From Candidatus Phycorickettsia trachydisci (GTDB lineage Bacteria > Pseudomonadota > Alphaproteobacteria > Rickettsiales > Rickettsiaceae): a stretch of 7,400 nucleotides of DNA. The notes beneath the pieces are model-generated. The model searched no databases, was not told where the DNA came from, and saw only the letters and a program-made list of their open reading frames with translations. Positions 1 to 6,895 of the stretch are shown here, piece by piece. Each line of letters starts with the position of its first letter. Within the stretch, counting starts at the first letter, position 1. Both the position numbers and the translations under genes were made by a program. The stretch is from the NCBI GenBank assembly GCA_945875085.1, contig CAMCJU010000040.1, positions 1-7,400 of the forward strand, given 5' to 3'.

Positions 1-765
1 ATAGATCCATCTGCAGAAATAGGACAAGGGACTGTCATAGGGCCCTATAGTATTATAGGCCCTAAAGTTAAACTAGGAAAACATAACATCATTAAGCCTC
101 ATGTGATCTTGGAAGGCAACACTACGATAGGTGATAATAATACCATATACCAGTTTGCATCTATAGGATCAGCGCCCCAAGATCAAAAATGGGAAGGTCA
201 TGATACTTCCTTGATAATTGGTGATAATAATCAAATCCGAGAATATGTCACGATACAGCCTGCAACTAATTTGGATGGAGTTACAAAAATTGGTAATAAC
301 AATTTATTTATGGCCTGCTCTCATGTTGCTCATGATGTTACTATAGGAGATGATTGCCAGCTGGCTAATGCTGTTTGTATTGCCGGTCATGTGGTAATAG
401 CAAATAAGGTAATTATAGGAGGTTTGGCAGGGGTGCATCAGTCAGTCAGCATAGGAGACTTCGCATTTATTGCAGCAGGTAGTTTGGTAGTACAAGATAT
501 CCCTCCTTTTTGTATTGCTCAAGGCGATAGAGCAAAACTAATTCAAGTAAATAAAGTGGGGCTGGCTAGAGGCAATTTTTCACAAAGCGATATAAGAAAG
601 CTGCAAACTATTTTCCGTAAATTATTTTATCAGCCTGGTATTTTTGAAATAAAACGCGCTGCTCTAGAAAAAGAGTATGCTGATTTTGCTCCGATGGATA
701 GGATTTTTGAATTTATTAGATTTTCTAAGCGCGGCATAACAGCTTGCGCAAGATTTAATAGCTAA
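1..765 (+). CDS. lpxA: Acyl-ACP--UDP-N-acetylglucosamine O-acyltransferase, 5'-truncated by the window edge
   Basis: LpxA moves a 3-hydroxyacyl chain from ACP to the 3-OH of UDP-GlcNAc, the first cytoplasmic step of lipid A synthesis. Frame 1 is open from base 1 to the TAA at 763-765, giving 254 visible residues. By alignment with E. coli LpxA from memory, about 14 N-terminal residues are missing. The GTG at 103 is internal and is not the start. Residues 1-160 carry the hexapeptide repeats of a left-handed beta-helix (IGDNN, IGNNN, IGDD types). The rest is the helical C-terminal domain. The catalytic His (E. coli H125) is the second His of SHVAHD (visible residue 111). QDxK, AGH and VHQ (counterparts of Q73/D74/K76, H144 and H160) are kept. 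Odd positions: Q-P where E. coli has H99-R100, Ala at the acyl-ruler position G173, and GLARGNF where E. coli has GLKRRGF. lpxI and lpxB do not follow it. The family call is secure; acyl preference is not known. Confidence 0.96.
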   Translation: MDPSAEIGQGTVIGPYSIIGPKVKLGKHNIIKPHVILEGNTTIGDNNTIYQFASIGSAPQDQKWEGHDTSLIIGDNNQIREYVTIQPATNLDGVTKIGNNNLFMACSHVAHDVTIGDDCQLANAVCIAGHVVIANKVIIGGLAGVHQSVSIGDFAFIAAGSLVVQDIPPFCIAQGDRAKLIQVNKVGLARGNFSQSDIRKLQTIFRKLFYQPGIFEIKRAALEKEYADFAPMDRIFEFIRFSKRGITACARFNS

Positions 766-848
766 TTTAATTCAGGCAGGCAGCTAAACCATGAGACAAT
801 CGCCGTCAAGTTAGATGGAGGATGAATCGCGTCATATTATAGTTATCC

Positions 849-876
849 TTGCCACATAAAATATTTGCTATACACT
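849..876 (+). promoter_or_regulatory. Candidate sigma-70-type promoter for rne-glyQ-glyS
   Basis: TTGCCA at 849-854 resembles a -35 box (TTGACA, 5 of 6). It lies 16 bases upstream of TACACT at 871-876 (TATAAT, 4 of 6). An overlapping alternative -10 is TATACA at 869-874, preceded by TGC, which has the form of an extended -10. Either would start transcription near 881-884, leaving a leader of about 150 nt before the rne ATG. It is the best promoter-like match in the gap, but AT-rich DNA yields such matches by chance. No transcript data support it. Confidence 0.4.
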
Positions 877-880
877 AATA

Positions 881-985
881 ATTGGGATATGACTTGATGT
901 GTCTTTGATAAGTAGACTTTTTAGTCTAGAGATCTTGGAGCTCGATATACCGTTCGATCTTCAAGCTTCAAGAAATACCCCCAAT
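881..985 (+). promoter_or_regulatory. Possible structured 5' leader of rne (three stems)
   Basis: Three pairings are visible. ATTGGG (881-886) can pair with CCCAAT (980-985). TAGACT (913-918) pairs with AGTCTA (923-928) around a TTTT loop. The segment 933-942 pairs with 964-973 as a 10-bp stem with one G-U pair, and inside it TCGA (942-945 or nearby) could pair with TCGA at 954-957. The first stem would enclose the other two, giving a three-way-junction shape right after the predicted transcription start. RNase E is known in E. coli to limit its own synthesis through a structured 5' UTR. A similar role here is an inference from position only. Confidence 0.35.
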
Positions 986-1033
986 CATCTTAAAAATAAG
1001 CCATATGGCATTAAAAATACAAAAAATAATTTT

Positions 1034-2995
1034 ATGAGTAAAAAAATATTAATAGACGCAAAGTATGAAGGTGAAATCCGCACCGCTTTAATAAACAAAA
1101 ATGACTTAATAGAGGCAATTGGATGCGAATCTGCTGATAGCAGGCAAATCAAAGGCAATATTTATTTAGCCAAAGTGTCTAGGATCGAGCCGGCTTTGCA
1201 GGCAGCTTTTATAATTTATGACAATGGCGAGAGTGGCTTTTTGCCCTTTAATGAAATACATCCTGATTTCTTCATTCTGCCAAATAATAAAATCCAGCCC
1301 AGTGATTTAAAAGAAATTCCCGTGCCTGATGTTACGATTGAGGAAGTAAAGGAGTACCAAGCTATCCCCCAAGATCGTGAAGATCAGTTAGTTGATATGA
1401 ATGCGCTAGATAAAAATGCTGCTAGTAAAGTTGATTTAGAATCGGTATACGATGAAATTGAAGATATCAAAACTCAGTATCAAAGCATTTATAAAAAATA
1501 CAAGATACAAGACGTTATTAAAAGGGGCCAAATTATGCTCGTACAAGCGCAAAAAGAGCGCAGGGGGGCAAAATCAGCATCTTTTACAACTTTTCTTTCG
1601 CTAGCTGGTAAATTTTGCATATTAATGCCAAATACGCCTAAGCAAAACTGTATATCGCGAAGAATAGTCTCTCAAGAAGAAAGAAAGAGGCTCAAAAGCA
1701 TCATCAGTAGCATTATAAATGATGAAAATACCGACTCTCCAAGTCTTATAATTCGTACAGCAGGTATAGATAGATCCAGTTATGAAATTAAAAGAGATTA
1801 TGAATATTTAGCCAAAACTTGGAATAAAATACGTGAATCTGCTATTAAAACAACAGCGCCTAACATAATACACGTAGAAGAGGCAATTATTGCCAAAACC
1901 ATAAGAGATATGCTTGATGACAAAGTAAGTCAAGTGATAATACATGGCCGCAAGCACTACTTAGAGGCCATTGAGTTTGTTAAGCTTATATTACCTGGTA
2001 CTGAATCTAAAATTATTGAACATGTGAATCCTGAGCCAATTTTCACAGCACATGGAATTGAGGATCAGATTTTAGACTTATATAAGCCTGTAGTTGAATT
2101 GCCGTCAGGGGGCTATATTGTTATTAATCCAACGGAAGCTTTGACTTCAATTGACGTTAATTCAGGCAAGGCCATAGGCGAAAGGCATATCGAAGAAACT
2201 GCCCTAAGGACTAATATTGAGGCAGCAACGAAGATAGCAAAACAAATCAAGTTAAGAGATATTTCTGGTTTGATCGTTGTTGATTTTATAGATATGCATG
2301 ACAGCAAAAACCGCAAAGTAGTTGAAAACACCTTTAAGGAACTCCTTAGCAGAGATAGTGCAAGGGTCCATGTTAATAACATTAGCAATTTAGGATTAAT
2401 TGAAATATCAAGACAAAGGCTCAAGCCTAGCTTTCTCGAAAGATATTCAAGCGCATGTCACCACTGTAGTGGAAAGGGTTTGATTAGATCGAGTCATGCT
2501 AATGCAATTTTGATTTTGCGCACTCTGGAGAAGGAGCTTGCAGCTGAAAAATTACACTCCTTGAATGTTTACGCTCACGTAGAATCAATTTTATATATTT
2601 TAAATAAAAAGCGCCTTGATGTTAGAAGAATTGAGCAGGAATTTAACGTCGAAATTAACTTTTACGATGATAAGACGGCCACGCTTGAGAGTTTTTCTAT
2701 AGAAAAAATAAAATTACAGCCGCGTCAGCCAAAGCAAGTGGCTCTTGAGGCTAAAGGGGTTAAAGAATTAAATAAAAAACCCGAAAAACCTGCGCCAGAG
2801 CCTATTGAAACAAGTAGACAAAAACAGGATAATGTTAAATTAATTGCCCAAGAAACTCAGCCCCAAGACGATGTGCCAGTTGATAATGATGCTCCAAAAG
2901 AAGAAGGTCGCAGAAAAAGAGTAAACTTTCAAAGAAGGCGCAAGCCTATAAATAAGGCCAATGATAACATATCTCCTCCAACTGAAATAAAGTAA
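1034..2995 (+). CDS. rne: Ribonuclease E (RNase E/G family), alphaproteobacterial type
   Basis: RNase E is the main endoribonuclease for mRNA decay and for rRNA and tRNA processing. It cuts AU-rich single-stranded RNA. The ATG at 1034 (653 aa) is chosen because MSKKILIDA is the family N-terminus. The in-frame GTG at 899 would add 45 unconserved residues, and neither start has a clear ribosome binding site. An S1 domain starts near residue 39 (IKGNIYLAKV), is interrupted by an acidic insertion at about 79-155, and resumes at KIQDVIKRGQ. The DNase I-like catalytic domain has TEALTSIDVN (D374, N376) and VVDFIDM (D417), matching E. coli D303, N305 and D346. The CHHC zinc-link (C475, C478) supports tetramer formation. 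The tail from about residue 570 is Pro/Lys/Glu-rich and ends with basic GRRKRVNFQRRRK. It is much shorter than the E. coli degradosome scaffold, and I see no GWW-type PNPase-binding motif. RNase G is unlikely given the tail. Confidence 0.95.
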   Translation: MSKKILIDAKYEGEIRTALINKNDLIEAIGCESADSRQIKGNIYLAKVSRIEPALQAAFIIYDNGESGFLPFNEIHPDFFILPNNKIQPSDLKEIPVPDVTIEEVKEYQAIPQDREDQLVDMNALDKNAASKVDLESVYDEIEDIKTQYQSIYKKYKIQDVIKRGQIMLVQAQKERRGAKSASFTTFLSLAGKFCILMPNTPKQNCISRRIVSQEERKRLKSIISSIINDENTDSPSLIIRTAGIDRSSYEIKRDYEYLAKTWNKIRESAIKTTAPNIIHVEEAIIAKTIRDMLDDKVSQVIIHGRKHYLEAIEFVKLILPGTESKIIEHVNPEPIFTAHGIEDQILDLYKPVVELPSGGYIVINPTEALTSIDVNSGKAIGERHIEETALRTNIEAATKIAKQIKLRDISGLIVVDFIDMHDSKNRKVVENTFKELLSRDSARVHVNNISNLGLIEISRQRLKPSFLERYSSACHHCSGKGLIRSSHANAILILRTLEKELAAEKLHSLNVYAHVESILYILNKKRLDVRRIEQEFNVEINFYDDKTATLESFSIEKIKLQPRQPKQVALEAKGVKELNKKPEKPAPEPIETSRQKQDNVKLIAQETQPQDDVPVDNDAPKEEGRRKRVNFQRRRKPINKANDNISPPTEIK

Positions 2996-2999
2996 GTAT

Positions 3000-3875
3000 A
3001 TGAAATTATCTTTTCAGCAAATTATTTTCAGCTTACAGCAATTTTGGTCTGATAGAGGTTGCCTATGTCTGCAGGGCTATGATGTTGAAGTTGGCGCTGG
3101 CACGTTTCATCCTGCCACTACTATTAAAGCCTTGGGGCCTGATCCTTGGAAGGCATGTTTCGTCCAACCATCAAGAAGGCCAGGAGATAGTAGATTCGGC
3201 GATCACCCAAATAGATTACAGCAATACCATCAATTTCAGGTCATTTTAAAACCTTCGCCTGACGATATGCAAGGTTTGTATCTTGAGAGTTTAAAAGCCC
3301 TAGGTATTGATCCTGTAGTTCATGAAATTAGATTTGTTCATGATGATTGGGAGTCTCCTACTTTAGGGGCTTGGGGGATTGGCTGGGAGGTCTGGTGCAA
3401 TGGCATGGAGATTTCTCAGTTTACCTATTTCCAAGGGATTGGAGGGATAACCTGCAAGCCAGTTTCTGGCGAGATAACCTACGGACTTGAAAGACTGGCC
3501 CTCTACATTCAGGACCAAGACGATGTTAGTAAGATTAATTGGAATGGACAAAAGGGTATTGATCAGGTCACTTATGGCTCGATTTATTCAGACAATGAGC
3601 GTCAGTTTTCCTTTTACAACTTGAATTACTCAAATATCCCTATGTTGCTAAGGCATTTTGATGATTATGAAGATGAATCTCGCCGCTTTTTAGCAATAGG
3701 TCATCCTTTAGTTGCCTATGAATTTGCGCTAAAAACTAGTCATATTTTTAATTTACTTGATGCAAGAAGTGCGATCAGTACCACGCAGAGAGCGGCCTAT
3801 ATATCAAGGGTCAGAAACCTTGTTAAAGATTGTTGTAAGCATATAATTGAAAATCATCAAAACATTGGATTATGA
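3000..3875 (+). CDS. glyQ: Glycine--tRNA ligase alpha subunit
   Basis: The alpha subunit of the bacterial alpha2beta2 glycyl-tRNA synthetase carries the class II catalytic core that makes glycyl-AMP. At 291 aa it is full length (E. coli 303). Diagnostic blocks are FWSDRGCLCLQGYD (15-28), VGAGTFHPAT (31-40), QPSRRPGDSRFG (56-67), NRLQQYHQFQV (71-81), TLGAWGIGWEVW (121-132), the GEITYGLERLA block ending near 167, and FNLLDARSAIS (250-260). The last is followed by TTQR, where the family usually has TER. The ATG at 3000 lies 4 bases after the rne stop, so it is almost certainly cotranscribed with rne. The end overlaps glyS by ATGA, the standard arrangement for translational coupling of the two subunits. 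No strong Shine-Dalgarno sequence precedes the start. Confidence 0.98.
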   Translation: MKLSFQQIIFSLQQFWSDRGCLCLQGYDVEVGAGTFHPATTIKALGPDPWKACFVQPSRRPGDSRFGDHPNRLQQYHQFQVILKPSPDDMQGLYLESLKALGIDPVVHEIRFVHDDWESPTLGAWGIGWEVWCNGMEISQFTYFQGIGGITCKPVSGEITYGLERLALYIQDQDDVSKINWNGQKGIDQVTYGSIYSDNERQFSFYNLNYSNIPMLLRHFDDYEDESRRFLAIGHPLVAYEFALKTSHIFNLLDARSAISTTQRAAYISRVRNLVKDCCKHIIENHQNIGL

Positions 3876-5878
3876 AAGAATTATTACTCGAATGCTATTC
3901 ACAGGAAATTCCATCGACCTTGCAGGCGTTAGCGATAGAAGGTTTTGTAAAAATTTTTTCCAACTTCTTTGATAGTAATAATGTTAAATTCCAGTCCGTT
4001 AAAGGATATGTTGGAGCTTGTAGGATAGTTTTGCATGTTAATGGCTTGGAGTTTAGCGCTAAAGATGAGTTGATAAGGGGTCCAAGGCAAGATGCTGCCG
4101 ATAATATTTTAGATAGCTTTTGCAAAAAGTATCAAGTCGACAAGGGTGATTTGATCCTAAAGGCCCTAGACGCTGGCACGTATTATTGCCTACCTGCAAA
4201 AAACCAAGAGACTTTAGAAAGCTTATTGATAAACAATATTCCTAAGTTGCTTGCATCATATAGTTGGCCAAAATCGATGCATTGGGGTAATTATGACATT
4301 AAGTGGATTAGACCTCTTGAAAATATTTTATGTCTATTGCAGGGCCGGGTTTTGCCTATTGAATATGGTCACCTTAAAGCCAATGACGTAACATTCGGAC
4401 ATAAGTTTTTCAATAACGATCCGCTAAGAGTTGTATCTTTTGATGATTATGCAAAAAAATTAAAAACAAATAATGTTATTCTCGATCAAGAGGAGCGCAA
4501 GCAAATTATACACCAGCAGTTAAAGCAAATTTGCACTCAGCATAACTTAGAGTTAAACGATGATGAAGATCTGCTTGATGAGCTTGTAGGATTAGTCGAG
4601 TATCCAGTTGTGCTGCTTGGCGATATTCCGCAGGAGTTTATGAGTTTACCCCCAGAGCTGCTTACTTGCTGCCTGAAAAATCATCAAAAGTATTTCACCT
4701 GTAATGCTCAGGCCAAGCTTGCAAATAAATTTTTGTTTGTTTCTAATTGGCCGATTAAAGATTTTACTCAAATTATTCAGGGTAATCAAAGAGTTTTGCA
4801 GGCAAGGCTTAGTGATGCTGCGTATTTTTTTCATCAAGATTTTAACGATGATTTTGAATCCAAGCTGCAGGCATTAGAAAAAATAGTATTTCATTCAAAA
4901 TTAGGTACTATGCTAGCTAAAGTTTTGCGAATTCACAAGATCTGTCAGTATTTATATCCTGACGATAAGGAGTTGCACTTGGCTGCAAAATTGTGTAAAT
5001 GCGATTTAGCTACAGGCGTTGTGCAAGAATTTCCAGAGTTACAAGGCGTGATATCTAAATATTATGCTTTTAAGTATTGCTCAAATAGTAATGTTGCTGG
5101 CGCAATAGCTGCGCATTATTCTCCTGAAGGTCTTCTTGATAAGGTTCCTAGCGGCATGGCTGCTATCTTAAGTTTGGCTGATAAATTAGATAGTTTAGTT
5201 GGCCTATTTTTAGCGCAAGAAAAAGCAACAAGCTCCAAAGATCCTTACGGCTTGCGGCGTAACGCTATAGGAATTTTGCGTATTATTTTAGAGCATCAGT
5301 TGGGGTTAAATTTAGAAAAATTAATTGCCTACTCGATTAAACTATATGGTCAAATAATCCAGCCACAAGAAGATAGTTTCAAGACCATCAAAAACTTTAT
5401 TTTAGATAGGCTGAAGAATTTATTAAATAAGACATACTCTGCAAAGATTATTGACTGTCTTTTGGCAGATGATTTATCTTCATTGACTAATATTGAAATA
5501 AACTTAGAAAATTTGACCGCTTTTTGCAAGATTTCAGATTGGGAGATGATATTTGCCGCTTATCGTCGAGCTGCGGGTATCTTGGGCAAAGATGCTCAAA
5601 ATCTTCTCAATATTGAAGTCAACAAGGAATTATTCGCTACTCAGTATGAACATGACTTATTTTCTGCTGCAAATAAAATCATCATCAGCAAAACAGATTT
5701 AATCCAGGATCTTATGATTTTAGAGACTTTAGTAAAGCCGGTAACTAATTTTTTTGATAATGTTCTTGTCAATGATAAGGCTAAAGAGGTAGTGCAAAAT
5801 CGTCAAAATCTTATTCGTCATGTCCTTAGTATCTTTGATAAGGTATTATCGTTTAAGAAATTATTATCGCATATATAG
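3872..5878 (+). CDS. glyS: Glycine--tRNA ligase beta subunit
   Basis: The beta subunit binds tRNA-Gly and is needed for charging by GlyQ. At 668 aa it is slightly shorter than E. coli GlyS (689). The N-terminus MKELLLECYSQEIPS matches the family's LL.EI..EE.P pattern. The middle carries HSKLGTM (from H341), CKCDLATGVVQEFPELQG (from C375) and HYSPEGLLDKVPSG, typical of the HD-like region. SLADKLDSLVGLF follows, then SSKDPYGLRR (S454 onward), where most family members have TGSKDPFALRR. The C-terminal part (FFDNVLVNDKAKEV, then NRQNLIRHV) is the helical anticodon-binding domain of the DALR type. The start ATG lies inside the end of glyQ. The TAG at 5876-5878 directly abuts the stop of the convergent zapE, so any terminator must lie within zapE's coding region. 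Confidence 0.98.
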   Translation: MKELLLECYSQEIPSTLQALAIEGFVKIFSNFFDSNNVKFQSVKGYVGACRIVLHVNGLEFSAKDELIRGPRQDAADNILDSFCKKYQVDKGDLILKALDAGTYYCLPAKNQETLESLLINNIPKLLASYSWPKSMHWGNYDIKWIRPLENILCLLQGRVLPIEYGHLKANDVTFGHKFFNNDPLRVVSFDDYAKKLKTNNVILDQEERKQIIHQQLKQICTQHNLELNDDEDLLDELVGLVEYPVVLLGDIPQEFMSLPPELLTCCLKNHQKYFTCNAQAKLANKFLFVSNWPIKDFTQIIQGNQRVLQARLSDAAYFFHQDFNDDFESKLQALEKIVFHSKLGTMLAKVLRIHKICQYLYPDDKELHLAAKLCKCDLATGVVQEFPELQGVISKYYAFKYCSNSNVAGAIAAHYSPEGLLDKVPSGMAAILSLADKLDSLVGLFLAQEKATSSKDPYGLRRNAIGILRIILEHQLGLNLEKLIAYSIKLYGQIIQPQEDSFKTIKNFILDRLKNLLNKTYSAKIIDCLLADDLSSLTNIEINLENLTAFCKISDWEMIFAAYRRAAGILGKDAQNLLNIEVNKELFATQYEHDLFSAANKIIISKTDLIQDLMILETLVKPVTNFFDNVLVNDKAKEVVQNRQNLIRHVLSIFDKVLSFKKLLSHI

Positions 5879-6880
5879 TCATGTTTGATATAATTGGTCA
5901 TTCATTTCGATGATTCTAGAAACGGTTCTGCTGTATTCTAGCTCTCTGGCCTTTTTGGCATAAAGCTTTTCTGGAGAATCTATCATTAAGGCAAAAAGCA
6001 GCTTGCGATAAAAATATATATTGTCGATTAAATTAATAAAACGCGTAGCTATGTCATTGCTATTTAACAAAGGGATGTCATTGATAATTATTACATCAAA
6101 TTTCTGGCATATTGTTATGTAGTCTGAATACGAGAAGTCCTGACTACAAAGCTGGTTGAAATCCGATTGTAAGATAGGGCCATACGTCTGATCAAAGGTT
6201 ATTTTTCGACCAAAGTTTTCTAAGGTAGTACTAGACTTGGCATAATTTGAAGTTAGCCTTGCGATGTTTGTCAAAAATAAATCTCGGTTTGTAGCGTTGT
6301 CTGGAAAGATGATCCTCCCGCTAGCTTTGCTGCTATTGGCCCTTCTGTAGTCTTGCTCGGAGGTTAAATGCAAGAGATCAAACTCTCTGGTTAGCAGCTT
6401 GACAATAGGCGTTACTAAGTCGGCATTTAGGATATTTTTGGCAAAATCAGCGGGATGAAAATTACTTGAAAATACTACGAAAGTTTGCTTTTTTAATGCG
6501 TTTAGCAAGTTATAGATTATAGCAGTGTCGGCTGGGTCTTTGATCTCAACTTCATCGATGCATAATAATTTAATGTCTTTGTAATATTCTTTAGCAAAAA
6601 TGGCAATGCGCTGAGATTTATTGCTGGAATGATGGGCGTTATATTGGTGGATCGTTTTGATCAGCTGCTGATAGTGAATAAACTGCTTTGCTTGGATGTT
6701 TGTTTTATCGAAAAATCTTTGCATGACAAAAGTTTTCCCCGCCCCTACATTGCCATATATGTAAGTCCCTAGAGTTTCTGGTTTGCTTTTGCGCAAAAAA
6801 AGAGACTTTTTTGGCAGAAAGTTAATAAAACTTTCCTCTAAGCGCTCGATGACTTGGGTTTGTTTTGCGCTAATTTTCAT
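5879..6880 (-). CDS. zapE: ZapE/AFG1-family P-loop ATPase
   Basis: ZapE is an AAA-like ATPase related to mitochondrial AFG1/LACE1. In E. coli it associates with the FtsZ ring late in division. The 333-residue protein has Walker A GNVGAGKT (43-50, K49), Walker B LLCIDEVEIKD with D109-E110, and a sensor-1-like VVFSSN ending at N140. Family blocks DYRRA (178-182) and, near the C-terminus, EYSRTVSRIIEM also match; the last holds the likely arginine finger. It is a little shorter than E. coli ZapE (about 375 aa), mainly before Walker A. No signal peptide or membrane segment is seen. It lies 15 bases downstream of the gene at 6896-7400 on the same strand, so the two are likely one operon. No ribosome binding site is evident before the ATG at 6880. 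The family assignment is firm; a role in division is inferred from homology. Confidence 0.92.
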   Translation of the reverse strand: MKISAKQTQVIERLEESFINFLPKKSLFLRKSKPETLGTYIYGNVGAGKTFVMQRFFDKTNIQAKQFIHYQQLIKTIHQYNAHHSSNKSQRIAIFAKEYYKDIKLLCIDEVEIKDPADTAIIYNLLNALKKQTFVVFSSNFHPADFAKNILNADLVTPIVKLLTREFDLLHLTSEQDYRRANSSKASGRIIFPDNATNRDLFLTNIARLTSNYAKSSTTLENFGRKITFDQTYGPILQSDFNQLCSQDFSYSDYITICQKFDVIIINDIPLLNSNDIATRFINLIDNIYFYRKLLFALMIDSPEKLYAKKARELEYSRTVSRIIEMNDQLYQT

Positions 6881-6895
6881 GCGAGTTCAAGTGCG

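Larger units (their letters stand above)
766..1033 (+). other. Intergenic region between lpxA and rne
   Basis: This 268-base gap has no convincing gene. I see no GC-rich hairpin followed by a T-run after lpxA, so no intrinsic terminator can be named. The first half (766-848) is somewhat less AT-rich than the rest and carries an imperfect direct repeat: AATCGCCGTCA at 798-808 and AATCGCGTCA at 825-834. The second half holds a candidate promoter (849-876) and a leader with several possible stems before the rne start codon. An in-frame GTG at 899 could extend RNase E by 45 residues, but those residues do not resemble the family. Confidence 0.7.

Noticed and set aside
103..765. lpxA starting at the GTG at 103
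   Set aside because: The same frame is open to base 1 and encodes the expected hexapeptide repeats (DPSAEIG, TVIGPYSIIG) of the LpxA N-terminus, so the gene begins outside the window.
791..814. Small open frame ATGAGACAATCG... after lpxA
   Set aside because: It encodes only seven residues before a TAG and has no ribosome binding site or recognisable peptide.
2113..2424. Open frame of 103 codons on the minus strand inside rne
   Set aside because: It lies fully within the conserved catalytic region of RNase E on the other strand, has no family resemblance and is a shadow of the real gene.
3363..4837. Short minus-strand open frames at 3363-3551, 3895-4125 and 4646-4837
   Set aside because: All sit inside the well-matched glyQ and glyS coding regions and show no recognisable domains.
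5837..5850. GATAA-GGTA-TTATC mini-hairpin at the end of glyS as a terminator
   Set aside because: Five mostly A-T pairs followed by GTTTAAG is too weak for intrinsic termination on either strand.
5916..5941. Inverted repeat CTAGAA / TTCTAG as a glyS terminator
   Set aside because: The stem is only 6 AT-rich base pairs with a 14-base loop, and the nearest T-run (5951 on) is not adjacent. It lies within conserved zapE codons.
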